A stretch of 56,247 bases of DNA from Tannerellaceae bacterium (GTDB lineage: Bacteria; Bacteroidota; Bacteroidia; Bacteroidales; Tannerellaceae): positions 1 to 56,247 of the forward strand of contig JAISWO010000048.1 in NCBI GenBank assembly GCA_031271045.1. Direction: 5' to 3'. Numbering within the stretch: position 1 is the first letter of the stretch; the number at the start of each line of letters is the position of its first letter. The notes under the pieces are model-generated. The model worked only from the letters and a program-made list of their open reading frames with translations, was not told the DNA's origin and searched no databases. Made by a program: the position numbers and the translations under genes. Positions 26,594 to 35,875 of the stretch are shown here, in pieces.

Positions 26594-27477
26594 TACTAAT
26601 AGCCATTCTCACATTAGGAGGCATCGGTATGGCCGGCTCCGTTCTGCTATATGCCGCTTCCAAGAAATTTGAAGTGTACGAGAACCCGCTCATAGCCGAA
26701 GTCCAGGAAGCCCTGCCGGCAGCCAACTGCGGCGGATGCGGTTATCCGGGATGCGCCGGATTTGCCGCCGCCTGCGTCAACGCTTCCTCGCTCGACGACC
26801 TCCTCTGCCCGGTCGGTGGAGCCGACGTGATGAACCGCGTCGCCGCCATACTGGGCCAAAACGCCGCTAAAACCGATCCCAAAATCGCAGTCGTACGCTG
26901 CAACGGCAATTGCCAGGCCCGCCCCCACGTCAACCGCTACGACGGCGCCCGCAACTGCGCCGTCGCCTCAGCCCTCTATGGCGGCGAAACCGGTTGCTCC
27001 TACGGCTGCTTAGGCTATGGCGACTGCGCAACGGCCTGCACCTTCGGCGCCATACACATCAACCCCGCCACCGGACTGCCGGAAGTGATCGAAGAAAAAT
27101 GCACCTCCTGCGGCGCCTGCGTCAAAGCCTGTCCCAAAAATATCATCGAACTGCGCAACAAAGGCCCCAAATCGCGCCGCATATACGTCAGTTGCGTCAA
27201 CAAAGACAAAGGAGGCCCCGCCCGCAAAGCCTGTGCTAACGCCTGCATCGGATGCAGCAAATGCGTAAAAGAATGTCCCTTCGACGCCATCCAAATGGAC
27301 AGCAACGTAGCCTGGATTGATTTCCGCAAATGCCGCCTCTGCCGCAAATGCACCCTCGTATGCCCCACCAAAGCCATCCACGAGCTGAACTTCCCGCCCC
27401 GCAAAGAAGCCGCTACCGAAGCCGGCGGTGCAAAAACGAAAGACATCATCAACGAAAAAACAAATAGCGCATGTTAA
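26590..27477 (+). CDS. rnfB: Rnf complex subunit B (iron-sulfur)
   Basis: A 295-residue subunit that carries electrons from ferredoxin into the Rnf complex. An N-terminal membrane helix (about 1-22) is followed by the four-cysteine cluster domain (NCGGCGYPGCAGFAAACV near 45-62). Further cysteine motifs follow (CTSCGACVKACP, CIGCSKCVKECP, CRLCRKCTLVCP) for several 4Fe-4S clusters. The frame is open upstream to 26461, but the real start is ATG 26590, overlapping the rseC stop. The 3' end overlaps rnfC by 7 nt. Rnf couples ferredoxin:NAD+ electron transfer to Na+ or H+ movement across the inner membrane. Confidence 0.96.
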   Translation: MILIAILTLGGIGMAGSVLLYAASKKFEVYENPLIAEVQEALPAANCGGCGYPGCAGFAAACVNASSLDDLLCPVGGADVMNRVAAILGQNAAKTDPKIAVVRCNGNCQARPHVNRYDGARNCAVASALYGGETGCSYGCLGYGDCATACTFGAIHINPATGLPEVIEEKCTSCGACVKACPKNIIELRNKGPKSRRIYVSCVNKDKGGPARKACANACIGCSKCVKECPFDAIQMDSNVAWIDFRKCRLCRKCTLVCPTKAIHELNFPPRKEAATEAGGAKTKDIINEKTNSAC

Positions 27478-28802
27478 GGACATTCCGCCTCGGAGGCATC
27501 CATCCGCCCGAAAACAAACTGTCGGCAGGCAAAACCGTTGCCATCCTTGCCCCTCCCCCACAGGTGATCATCCCCCTGGGGCAACACATCGGCGCCCCGG
27601 CCCAGGCCGTTGTCGCCAAAGGCGACCAGGTGAAAGCCGGCACCCTGCTGGCCAAAGCCGCCGGCTTCATCTCCGCCCCCATCCACTCATCCGTATCAGG
27701 CAAAATAACCAAGATAGACCAGGCCGTCGACGCCAGCGGCTACGCCCGTCCGGCCATCTATATCGACGTTACAGGCGACGAATGGGAAGAGACAATCGAC
27801 CGCAGCGAAACCATCCGGCGCGAATGTACCCTCTCATCCCAGGAAATCGTCGCCAAAATAACAGCCGCCGGCATCGTCGGACTCGGCGGAGCCACCTTCC
27901 CGACGCACGTCAAATTAACGCCCCCACCGGGAAGCAAAGCCGGGATATTGATCATCAACGGCGTAGAATGTGAACCCTATCTGACGTCCGACCACGCCCT
28001 GATGCTCCAACGAGGCGAAGAAACGCTGACCGGCGTCTCCATCCTGATGAAAGCCATCGGCGTCGACCGCGCCATCATCGGCATCGAAAACAATAAGCCC
28101 GACGCCATATCCCATCTCCGTACCTTAGCCCGTACATTCGCCGGCATCGAAATCATGCCCCTGAAAGTACAATACCCGCAAGGAGGCGAAAAGCAACTGA
28201 TCGACGCCGTCCTGCGCCGGCAGGTGCGGAGTGGAGCCCTGCCTATCTCGGCCGGCGCCGTGGTACAGAACGTCGGGACGGCATACGCCGTATACGAAGC
28301 CGTACAGAAGAATAAACCCCTCTTCGAACGCATCGTCACCATCACAGGCCGGGGAGTCGCCAACCCGTCCAACTTCCTCGTACGCATCGGTACGCCCATC
28401 CGCTACCTGATCGAAGCCGCCGGCGGACTGAGCGGACAGACAGGAAAAATCATCGGCGGAGGTCCCATGATGGGCAAGGCGCTCGTCAGCGCCGACATCC
28501 CCGTCGCCAAAGGCAGCTCCGGTATCCTCGTCCTCCCCCGCGAAGAAGCCGCGAGGAAGCCCTCCCTGCCCTGCATCCGCTGTGCGAAATGCGTCGCCGT
28601 ATGCCCGATGGGGCTGAACCCGACGCTGCTGATGACCGCCACCGAATTTGTCCAGTGGGAGATGGCCGAAAAGAATTACATCGTTGATTGCATCGAATGT
28701 GGCTCCTGTAGTTTCACCTGTCCGTCCCACCGTCCTTTGCTCGACTACATCCGCTTAGGAAAAGGGAAAGTAATGAACATCATCCGCACCCGTAAATCAT
28801 GA
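27471..28802 (+). CDS. rnfC: Rnf complex subunit C (NADH/FMN and iron-sulfur)
   Basis: A 443-residue peripheral subunit of the Rnf complex holding the NADH/FMN site. The N-terminal barrel-sandwich hybrid is followed by a Rossmann-like FMN/NADH region with VGLGGATFPTHVK near 126-138, then two 4Fe-4S motifs: CIRCAKCVAVCP at 368-379 and CIECGSCSFTCP at 407-418. It is of normal length for Bacteroidetes and lacks the long alanine-rich tail of some proteobacterial forms. It overlaps rnfB by 7 nt and is followed 10 bp later by rnfD. Confidence 0.97.
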   Translation: MLRTFRLGGIHPPENKLSAGKTVAILAPPPQVIIPLGQHIGAPAQAVVAKGDQVKAGTLLAKAAGFISAPIHSSVSGKITKIDQAVDASGYARPAIYIDVTGDEWEETIDRSETIRRECTLSSQEIVAKITAAGIVGLGGATFPTHVKLTPPPGSKAGILIINGVECEPYLTSDHALMLQRGEETLTGVSILMKAIGVDRAIIGIENNKPDAISHLRTLARTFAGIEIMPLKVQYPQGGEKQLIDAVLRRQVRSGALPISAGAVVQNVGTAYAVYEAVQKNKPLFERIVTITGRGVANPSNFLVRIGTPIRYLIEAAGGLSGQTGKIIGGGPMMGKALVSADIPVAKGSSGILVLPREEAARKPSLPCIRCAKCVAVCPMGLNPTLLMTATEFVQWEMAEKNYIVDCIECGSCSFTCPSHRPLLDYIRLGKGKVMNIIRTRKS

Positions 28803-28812
28803 ACAATATCGT

Positions 28813-29772
28813 ATGGAAAACAAACTGATCATATCCCCCTCGCCCCACATCCACAGCGGCGACAATATAGGCCGGAACATGTACGGCGTACTGGCCGCCC
28901 TTATCCCGGCCTTCGCAGTATCTCTCTATTACTTCGGCCTGGGAGCGCTCATCGTCACTGCCGTATCGGTCGCCTCCTGCGTCGTTGTCGAGTATCTGAT
29001 TCAGAAATACCTGATGAAGCAAACGCCTGCCATCACCGATGGCTCGGCCATCCTGACCGGCGTCCTGTTAGCCTTCAACCTGCCGTCCAATCTGCCGGTA
29101 TGGATCGTCGTCATCGGCGCCATAGCGGCCATAGGCATCGGCAAGATGCCCTTTGGCGGATTAGGCAACAACATCTTCAACCCTGCGCTGGTCGGACGCG
29201 TCTTCCTGCTCATCTCTTTCCCGGCGCAGATGACCACCTGGCCGCTCCCCGGCCGCTTTCCGATGGATTACGTCGACGCTGCCACCGGCGCCACCCTCCT
29301 TTCGAAGCTCAACGAAGGCGTTTCGCAGTGGCCCTCGTTCGTAGACTTGCTACTCGGTAATATGGGCGGCAGTCTGGGCGAAGTAAGCGCCGCCGCCCTG
29401 CTCTTAGGCTTTGCATATCTGCTGGCGCGCAAGATCATCAGTTGGCATATCCCGGTAGCCGTCGTCGGAACGGTCGCCGCCTTCACCGGCATCATGCACC
29501 TGGCCGATCCCTTGAGCTATGCCGGTCCGCTGATACATCTGATGTCGGGCGGTTTGCTGCTGGGCGCTATCTTTATGGCAACCGACTACGTCACTTCGCC
29601 GATGAGCCGTAGCGGTATGCTGGTCTACGGCGCCGGCATCGGACTGCTGACGTCCGTCATCCGTCTCTTCGGAGCCTATCCCGAAGGCGTCTCCTTTGCC
29701 ATCCTGATCATGAACGCACTCACGCCGCTGATCAACACCTATTTCAAACCCAAACATTTCGGAGGAAAATAA
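28813..29772 (+). CDS. rnfD: Rnf complex subunit D (membrane flavoprotein)
   Basis: A 319-residue integral membrane subunit with many hydrophobic helices. The covalent-FMN motif TGAT at 158-161 lies in DAATGATLL, where threonine is normally flavinylated by ApbE. The conserved GGLGNNIFNPALVGR segment (about 115-129) is typical of NqrB/RnfD. It takes part in electron transfer coupled to ion transport. Only 2 bp separate its stop from rnfG. Confidence 0.97.
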   Translation: MENKLIISPSPHIHSGDNIGRNMYGVLAALIPAFAVSLYYFGLGALIVTAVSVASCVVVEYLIQKYLMKQTPAITDGSAILTGVLLAFNLPSNLPVWIVVIGAIAAIGIGKMPFGGLGNNIFNPALVGRVFLLISFPAQMTTWPLPGRFPMDYVDAATGATLLSKLNEGVSQWPSFVDLLLGNMGGSLGEVSAAALLLGFAYLLARKIISWHIPVAVVGTVAAFTGIMHLADPLSYAGPLIHLMSGGLLLGAIFMATDYVTSPMSRSGMLVYGAGIGLLTSVIRLFGAYPEGVSFAILIMNALTPLINTYFKPKHFGGK

Positions 29773-29774
29773 AT

Positions 29775-30404
29775 ATGGAGAAGTTATCATCCACCCTGCC
29801 CAATATGTTTCTGTCGCTGATGATCACCTGCGCCGTATCGGGCATTATCCTGGCCGGCGCCAATATGTACACTGCCGGCCCCATCGCCCTTTCTAAAGCC
29901 GCCGCATTAGAAAAGGCCATTAGCGACGTAACCCCCGATTTCGACAACAATCCGCTGGACGAAGCCTACCATGGCGTCACCTCCGACGGCGATTCGCTCC
30001 GTATCTACCCCGCCCTGAAGGATGGGCAATTAGTCGGCGTCGCCGTCGACAGCTATACAAAGAACGGCTTCTCGGGCGAGATAAAAATCATCGTAGGCTT
30101 CGATGCCGAAGGAACCCTGATCAACTATGCCGTCCTGCAACATGCCGAAACACCCGGATTAGGCTCGAAAATGGATGAATGGTTCCGTACGGACAAGAAC
30201 CAACAAAGCGTCATCGGTCGCTCATTGGCAGGCGGCAACCTGGCCGTAAGCAAAGACGGCGGCAACGTGGACGCCATCACCGCCTCCACCATCACCAGCC
30301 GCGCCTTCCTCGACGCCATCAACCGCGCTTACAGCGCCTACAAAGGAACCTCAACCGACTCCACCACCGGAGCCTCAACCAAGAAAGGAGACAGCTATGA
30401 ATAA
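29775..30404 (+). CDS. rnfG: Rnf complex subunit G (periplasmic flavoprotein)
   Basis: A 209-residue subunit with one N-terminal membrane helix (about 12-34) and a periplasmic FMN-binding domain. The usual flavinylation sequence S/T-G-A-T is here T-A-S-T in VDAITASTITSRA (169-172). The acceptor threonine T172 and the upstream aspartate remain, but the glycine is replaced. Since the HAETPGLGSKM segment of the family (about 123-133) is intact, the domain is likely functional. The C-terminus is Ser/Thr-rich. It overlaps rnfE by 8 nt. Confidence 0.94.
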   Translation: MEKLSSTLPNMFLSLMITCAVSGIILAGANMYTAGPIALSKAAALEKAISDVTPDFDNNPLDEAYHGVTSDGDSLRIYPALKDGQLVGVAVDSYTKNGFSGEIKIIVGFDAEGTLINYAVLQHAETPGLGSKMDEWFRTDKNQQSVIGRSLAGGNLAVSKDGGNVDAITASTITSRAFLDAINRAYSAYKGTSTDSTTGASTKKGDSYE

Positions 30405-30981
30405 CATCAAGATCCTGCTGAATGGCATCCTGAAGGAAAACCCGATCTTCGTCCTGCTCTTAGGCATGTGCCCGACCCTGGGAACGACCTCGTCGGCTAT
30501 CAACGGTATGGGAATGGGCCTGGCCACCACCTTCGTGCTGATGTGCACCAATATGGTGATCTCGGCCCTGAAGAACCTGATCCCGAATGCGGTGCGTATT
30601 CCCGCCTACGTGGTCATCATCGCCACCTTCGTCACGCCGCTACAGATGTTCATCGAAGCCTTCCTTCCGTCTCTATACCAAAGTCTGGGATTGTTCATCC
30701 CGCTGATCGTCGTCAACTGCATTGTGCTCGGACGCGCCGAAGCCTTTGCCGGCAAACACGGTGTGATACCTTCAGGCTTCGACGGCTTGGGCGCCGGACT
30801 GGGCTTTACGCTTGCCCTGACGCTGCTGGGCGCTACGCGCGAGCTGCTGGGTACCGGCAAGATCTTCAACCTCGTCTGTATGCCGGAAGAATACGGCTCC
30901 CTCATTTTCGTCCTGGCTCCCGGCGCCTTCATTGCGTTGGGCTTCCTGATTGCCCTGATCAATAAAGTCCGTAAAGTTTGA
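30397..30981 (+). CDS. rnfE: Rnf complex subunit E (integral membrane)
   Basis: A 194-residue polytopic membrane protein of the RnfE/NqrD family, with about six helices. Family segments: NPIFVLLLGMCPTLGTTSSAING near the N-terminus, holding the cysteine of the inter-subunit FeS site, and PLIVVNCIVLGRAEAFA near 105-121. It starts inside the rnfG stop region (ATG 30397). With RnfA it forms the paired inverted-topology core that passes electrons through the membrane. Confidence 0.96.
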   Translation: MNNIKILLNGILKENPIFVLLLGMCPTLGTTSSAINGMGMGLATTFVLMCTNMVISALKNLIPNAVRIPAYVVIIATFVTPLQMFIEAFLPSLYQSLGLFIPLIVVNCIVLGRAEAFAGKHGVIPSGFDGLGAGLGFTLALTLLGATRELLGTGKIFNLVCMPEEYGSLIFVLAPGAFIALGFLIALINKVRKV

Positions 30982-31000
30982 AACACACAATACATAAGAC

Positions 31001-31573
31001 ATGGAATACATATTAATATTCATAGCCGCCGTCTTTGTCAACAACGTTGTCCTGTCTCAATTTCTGGGGATCTGCCCTTTCTTAGGCGTATCCAAGAAAG
31101 TAGAAACGGCAGGCGGGATGAGCGCAGCCGTTACCTTTGTGCTGACTATCGCCACCATCGCGACCTTCCTGGTGCAGAAATACGTCTTGGACGTCTTCGG
31201 GCTGGCCTTTATGCAGACCATCACCTTCATCCTGATCATCGCCTCCCTGGTGCAGTTGCTGGAGATCGTACTAAAAAAAGTATCGCCCGCCCTATACCAG
31301 GCCTTAGGCGTATACCTGCCGCTGATAACGACCAACTGCTGCGTATTGGGCGTCGCCATCCTGGTGATCCAGAAAGACTATAATTTAGTACAGGCCGTCG
31401 TATTTGCCATCTCCACAGCCATAGGATTTGCGCTGGCATTAACTATCTTTGCCGGCATCCGCGAACAGTTGGCCCTGACGCACATCCCGGAAGGCATGAA
31501 AGGAACGCCGATCGCCCTCATCACCGCCGGACTGCTCGCCATGGCTTTCATGGGCTTCTCCTGTATCGTATAA
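31001..31573 (+). CDS. rnfA: Rnf complex subunit A (integral membrane)
   Basis: A 190-residue polytopic membrane protein of the RnfA/NqrE family. NNVVLSQFLGICPFLGVSKK (about 14-33) and PLITTNCCVLGVA near 105-117 are characteristic and hold the conserved cysteines. It completes the gene order B-C-D-G-E-A usual for this phylum. galE begins 36 bp later on the same strand and may share the transcript. Confidence 0.96.
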   Translation: MEYILIFIAAVFVNNVVLSQFLGICPFLGVSKKVETAGGMSAAVTFVLTIATIATFLVQKYVLDVFGLAFMQTITFILIIASLVQLLEIVLKKVSPALYQALGVYLPLITTNCCVLGVAILVIQKDYNLVQAVVFAISTAIGFALALTIFAGIREQLALTHIPEGMKGTPIALITAGLLAMAFMGFSCIV

Positions 31574-31609
31574 ACAACTCGCAACGTATAACTCACAACT
31601 ATAAAAAGC

Positions 31610-32644
31610 ATGAAACAGAAAATTTTAGTAACAGGTGGCGCCGGATACATCGGCTCGCACACCGTAGTAGAACTCCAAAACGCCGGATACGAGGTCATCA
31701 TCATCGATAACCTCTCCAATTCCAATGCCGATGTCATCGACGGCATCGAAAAAATAACCGGCATCCGCCCGGTATTCATCAAGCTGGACTGTAACGACAA
31801 AGAAGCCCTGAACGCCCTCTTCGCTACTCATACAGGCATCAAAGGCATCATCCATTTTGCCGCCAGCAAAGCCGTTGGCGAATCGGTACACAAACCGTTG
31901 GAATATTACCGCAACAATATCGTCACCCTCCTCAACCTGCTGGATCTGATGCCCGTCTACGGCGTAGACGGTATCGTCTTTTCATCCTCCTGCACAGTCT
32001 ACGGACAGCCCGATATTCTTCCGGTCACGGAAGACGCCCCCGTCAAGCCTGCGCTCTCTCCCTACGGAAATACCAAGCAGATCAACGAAGAAATCATACG
32101 CGACGCCATCCACGCCGGACTACCGTTCAAGAGTATCATCCTGCGCTACTTCAATCCCATAGGAGCGCACTCAAGCGCCGAGATCGGCGAACTCCCCAAC
32201 GGCATACCGCAGAACTTAGTCCCCTTTGTAACGCAAACAGCCATGGGCATCCGCAGCGAACTGAGCGTATTCGGCAACGATTACGATACGCCCGACGGCT
32301 CCTGCATCCGCGACTACATCCATGTCGTAGACCTGGCCAAGGCACATGTCGTCGCCATGGACCGTCTGTTGGAAAACAAATCCGAAGACGCACTGGAAAC
32401 ATTCAATCTCGGCACAGGCCGGGGCGTATCCGTACTGGAACTGATCGAAGCCTTCGAGAAAGGAACCGGCGTGAAAGTCCCCTACCGTATCGTAGGCCGT
32501 CGCGAAGGCGACATTGAGAAAGTATGGGCGAATCCCGAACACGCCAATAAAGTATTAGGCTGGACAGCCCGCGAGACAGTAGAAGACACCATCGTTACCG
32601 CCTGGAACTGGCAAAAGAAACTCCGCGAACGCGGCATACAATAA
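31610..32644 (+). CDS. galE: UDP-glucose 4-epimerase
   Basis: A 344-residue extended short-chain dehydrogenase interconverting UDP-galactose and UDP-glucose. NAD-binding GGAGYIGSHT at 8-17, catalytic SPYGNTK (the YxxxK pair, near 143-149), SSSCTVYG near 124-131. It provides the epimerase step of the Leloir pathway whose kinase, transporter and mutarotase lie at 48917-52512. It is also needed for UDP-galactose in polysaccharide synthesis, and its place behind rnf suggests housekeeping rather than galactose-induced expression. Confidence 0.96.
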   Translation: MKQKILVTGGAGYIGSHTVVELQNAGYEVIIIDNLSNSNADVIDGIEKITGIRPVFIKLDCNDKEALNALFATHTGIKGIIHFAASKAVGESVHKPLEYYRNNIVTLLNLLDLMPVYGVDGIVFSSSCTVYGQPDILPVTEDAPVKPALSPYGNTKQINEEIIRDAIHAGLPFKSIILRYFNPIGAHSSAEIGELPNGIPQNLVPFVTQTAMGIRSELSVFGNDYDTPDGSCIRDYIHVVDLAKAHVVAMDRLLENKSEDALETFNLGTGRGVSVLELIEAFEKGTGVKVPYRIVGRREGDIEKVWANPEHANKVLGWTARETVEDTIVTAWNWQKKLRERGIQ

Positions 32645-32654
32645 GACAACAGCA

Positions 32655-34088
32655 TTGGCAAGGACAAAGAAACAATTACCCGTACTGGAAGAGGTAGAGA
32701 TCAGCAGCGTGGCGGCCGAAGGAAAGGCCATAGCACGGGTGAACGATCAAGTCGTTTTCGTTCCCTTCGTAGCGCCGGGCGATGTGGTAGACATCCAACT
32801 GACCAAGAAGAAAAGCAGCTACGCCGAAGGGAAGGCCATCCGCTTTCACCGATACTCGCCCGCGCGAGTTCAGCCCTTTTGCCTCCACTTCGGCGTATGC
32901 GGAGGATGCAAATGGCAACATCTGCGCTACGAAGAACAACTCCGCTACAAGCAAATGCAAGTAACCGACAGCCTGGCGCGTATCGGTAAGCTTTCCGCCG
33001 GCGAAACCCTCCCCATCCTCGCCTCCGGGCAAACACAGTACTACCGCAACAAACTGGAGTTTACCTTCTCCAACAAGAAATGGCTGACGGCAGAACAGTT
33101 GACGACCGGGCCGGCACAATCGCCCGCAGAGGCCGGAAGCATGAACGGCGTAGGCTTCCATATCCCCGGCATGTTCGACAAGGTGCTCGACATCGAAACC
33201 TGTTACCTGCAAGACGACATCTCGAACCGGATACGCCGCTGCATAAAAGCCTACTGCCTGTCGCATGAAGGATACCCCTTCTTCGACCTGCGCGCACAGG
33301 AAGGCTTCATGCGCACACTGATCATACGCACCTCCTCCACAACGGGCGAAGTGATGGTTATCCTCGTCTTCTTCTACGAAGACAAAGCCCGCCGCGAAGC
33401 CCTTTTGACGCATCTGGCCGAAGCCTTCCCCGAAATAACGTCGCTCCTGTATATCATCAACGACAAATGCAACGACACGATCACCGACCGGGAAGTAAAC
33501 CTCTTCCACGGGAAAGATCATATCATCGAAGAAATGGAAGGCCTCCGGTTCCGGATCGGAGCCAAATCATTCTACCAAACCAACAGCGCCCAAGCCGGCG
33601 AACTCTATAAAGTCGTACGCGACTTCGCCGCCCTGAAAGGAGACGAACACGTGTACGACCTCTATACCGGTACCGGCACGATTGCCAACTTCATCTCCCG
33701 TCGCGCCGCCCGCGTCACCGGCATCGAATACGTACCCGAAGCCATCGACGACGCGCGGCTGAACGCACGGTTGAACGGCATCGGCAACACCTTTTTCTTT
33801 GCCGGCGACATGAAAGACATACTGACCGCCGGTTTCATCCGCGAGCAAGGACGCCCGGACGTCGTCATCACCGACCCGCCGCGCGCCGGAATGCACGAAG
33901 GCGTCATCAACGCCATCCTCTCCGCCGCGCCCGCCCGCATCGTGTACGTAAGCTGCAATCCCGCCACCCAGGCCCGCGACCTGAGCCTCCTCAGCCGCAA
34001 TTACACCCTCGAACGCATGCAGCCCGTAGACATGTTCCCCCACACACATCACGTAGAAAATGTCGCACTCCTGATACGACATGAATAA
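32655..34088 (+). CDS. 23S rRNA (uracil-5)-methyltransferase, RlmD/RumA family (TTG start)
   Basis: A 477-residue SAM-dependent RNA methyltransferase. An N-terminal TRAM domain (about 10-65) is followed by the iron-sulfur cysteines CLHFGVCGGC (76, 82, 85) and one near 187. The SAM motif YDLYTGTGTIANF is near 333-345, with TDPPRAGMH near 400 and catalytic cysteine YVSCNPATQARD near 430. The start is TTG 32655, 10 bp after galE. No in-frame ATG occurs early enough to keep the TRAM domain, and the residues MARTKKQLP read as a normal family N-terminus. Its 3' end overlaps the lytic transglycosylase gene by 8 nt. Confidence 0.92.
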   Translation: MARTKKQLPVLEEVEISSVAAEGKAIARVNDQVVFVPFVAPGDVVDIQLTKKKSSYAEGKAIRFHRYSPARVQPFCLHFGVCGGCKWQHLRYEEQLRYKQMQVTDSLARIGKLSAGETLPILASGQTQYYRNKLEFTFSNKKWLTAEQLTTGPAQSPAEAGSMNGVGFHIPGMFDKVLDIETCYLQDDISNRIRRCIKAYCLSHEGYPFFDLRAQEGFMRTLIIRTSSTTGEVMVILVFFYEDKARREALLTHLAEAFPEITSLLYIINDKCNDTITDREVNLFHGKDHIIEEMEGLRFRIGAKSFYQTNSAQAGELYKVVRDFAALKGDEHVYDLYTGTGTIANFISRRAARVTGIEYVPEAIDDARLNARLNGIGNTFFFAGDMKDILTAGFIREQGRPDVVITDPPRAGMHEGVINAILSAAPARIVYVSCNPATQARDLSLLSRNYTLERMQPVDMFPHTHHVENVALLIRHE

Positions 34089-35499
34089 TACGCCACATCC
34101 GGGGCGCCTGTTCCGCCTCCTTCTCCTGTGCGTCTTATGTCCGGCGCTCCTCGGCAGTTGCCGCACGAAGCCCGGCGCACAGACGGAAACAACAGACATG
34201 GATTTCCCTCAATTGAAAGAAAAAGGAGAGATTACGGCCGTCACGCTTTACAGTTCGACCTCTTATTTCCTCTACCGAATGGAACCGATGGGCTACGAAT
34301 ACGAGCTGATCCGGGATTTCGCCCAAATGCACAACCTGAAGCTGACGGTGAAAGTCGCCGAAAGCCAGGCCCGCCTGATCGAGATGCTGCAAGCCGGCGA
34401 AGCCGACGTCGCCGCCTACCCCATCCTGTTCAGCCAGGAGCTGAAACAACAACTGATCTACTGCGGACGCGAATCGCTCTCCTCCCAGGCGCTCGTTCAG
34501 TCCCTTGGGCCGGGCGTCAAACGGCTGACGGACGTTACCGGACTGATCGGGAAAGAGATCTACGTAAAGTCCGGCTCCCGCTACCACGACCGCCTTCAAA
34601 ACTTAGACAGGGAGCTGGGCGGAGGAATCCTCATCCACGAGGTGGACGACGACGACGTCAGCGAAGAAGACCTGATCGAGATGGTCTCGACAGGGCAGAT
34701 CCCCTACACCGTCAGCGACGAAAAAGTGGCGCTCCTGAACAAGACGTACTATTGGAACATAGACGTCAGTCTGAAAATCAGTTTCCGGCAACGCTCCTCC
34801 TGGGCTGTCAGGAAGAACGCCCCCCTCCTGGCCGAAGCCATCAACCAATGGGCGTCCGGACAGGAAAGCGATCAATCGTACAAGGCAACTGCCAAGCGCT
34901 ACTTCGAACTCAGCAAGAAAATACTGGAACAGAGCACCCCCGCCATCCGGCAAGGCCAGATATCGCCCTACGATTCACTTTTCCGGAAATACGCCCGGAA
35001 GCTGGAGTGGGACTGGCGCCTGCTGGCCTCTTTAGCCTATCAGGAATCCCATTTCAAAAACACGGAAATATCCTGGGCCGGCGCCCAGGGGCTGATGGGC
35101 ATCATGCCCGGAACAGCCCGCACGCTCCGGATACCGCTTCAGGACCTTGCCGACCCGGAAGTAAGCATCCGGGCCGGCGTCGAAGTCCTGTACATCTTCC
35201 GTCAAGGCCTGAATGAAATAACCGACGCCACCGAGCTGATCAAGTTTACGCTGGCCGCCTACAATGCAGGCATCGGACACATATACGACGCCCGCCGCCT
35301 GGCCGGCAAATACGGGAAAGACTCCACCGTATGGGACGACCATGTGGCCGAATTTGTCCTTCTCAAAAGCGAACCCGCTTACTACAACGACCCCGTCTGT
35401 CGCTACGGTTACCTCCGTGGACGCGAAACCTTCTACTACGTACGCGAAATCCTCGGTCGCTACGAATATTACTGCCAACAAACCCTCGCCTCCCAATAA
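34081..35499 (+). CDS. MltF-like membrane-bound lytic transglycosylase
   Basis: A 472-residue lipoprotein (signal ending LLGSC, lipidated cysteine about 22). It joins an N-terminal family-3 solute-binding-like domain (about 40-275) to a C-terminal transglycosylase domain (about 300-430). The catalytic glutamate is E322 in AYQESHFKN; the following GAQGLMGIMPGTAR and AYNAGIGH motifs are typical. It cleaves peptidoglycan to 1,6-anhydro ends, in remodelling or recycling, and the binding domain probably senses muropeptides. It overlaps the upstream methyltransferase by 8 nt and ends the long plus-strand run from 26168; repeat array 3 follows. Confidence 0.92.
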   Translation: MNNTPHPGRLFRLLLLCVLCPALLGSCRTKPGAQTETTDMDFPQLKEKGEITAVTLYSSTSYFLYRMEPMGYEYELIRDFAQMHNLKLTVKVAESQARLIEMLQAGEADVAAYPILFSQELKQQLIYCGRESLSSQALVQSLGPGVKRLTDVTGLIGKEIYVKSGSRYHDRLQNLDRELGGGILIHEVDDDDVSEEDLIEMVSTGQIPYTVSDEKVALLNKTYYWNIDVSLKISFRQRSSWAVRKNAPLLAEAINQWASGQESDQSYKATAKRYFELSKKILEQSTPAIRQGQISPYDSLFRKYARKLEWDWRLLASLAYQESHFKNTEISWAGAQGLMGIMPGTARTLRIPLQDLADPEVSIRAGVEVLYIFRQGLNEITDATELIKFTLAAYNAGIGHIYDARRLAGKYGKDSTVWDDHVAEFVLLKSEPAYYNDPVCRYGYLRGRETFYYVREILGRYEYYCQQTLASQ

Positions 35500-35528
35500 C
35501 TCCCCGGCTCCCAGCTCCCCGGTAGCGG

Positions 35529-35822
35529 ATGGAGAAGCCATTTCAAAAAGAATTTGCCTTTCCAGAAAATATGGAGAAGCCATTTCAAAATGAATTCGCC
35601 TTTCCAGAAAATATGGAGAAGCCATTTCAAAATGAATTTGCCTTTCCAGAAAGTCTGGAGAAGCCATTCCAAAATGAATTTGCCTTTCCAAGAATTTTGG
35701 AGAAGCATTCCAAAGTGAGTTTGCTTTTCCAAAAAATTTGGAGAAGCCATTCAAAAATGAATTTGCCTTTCCAAAAAATTTGGAGAAGCCATTCCAAAAT
35801 GAATTTGCTTCTCCAAAATTCT
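35529..35822. repeat. tandem repeat array 3 (seven 42-bp units)
   Basis: Seven units of 42 bp lie between the MltF stop and the convergent paralog gene. The consensus begins ATGGAGAAGCCATTTCAAAA and continues with TGAATTTGCCTTTCCAGAAAAT. Within each unit the arms GGAGAAGCCATTTCA and TGAATTTGCCTTTCC are an imperfect inverted repeat with a short A-rich loop, so each unit can fold as a hairpin. A one-base deletion in unit five breaks the open frame, and no product is expected. The flanks 35500-35528 and 35823-35875 show nothing recognisable. Confidence 0.92.
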
Positions 35823-35875
35823 TGGTTCCCTAACGAAGAGTGTGAAGACCAGGCATCTTCCGCATCTTCCTCATC

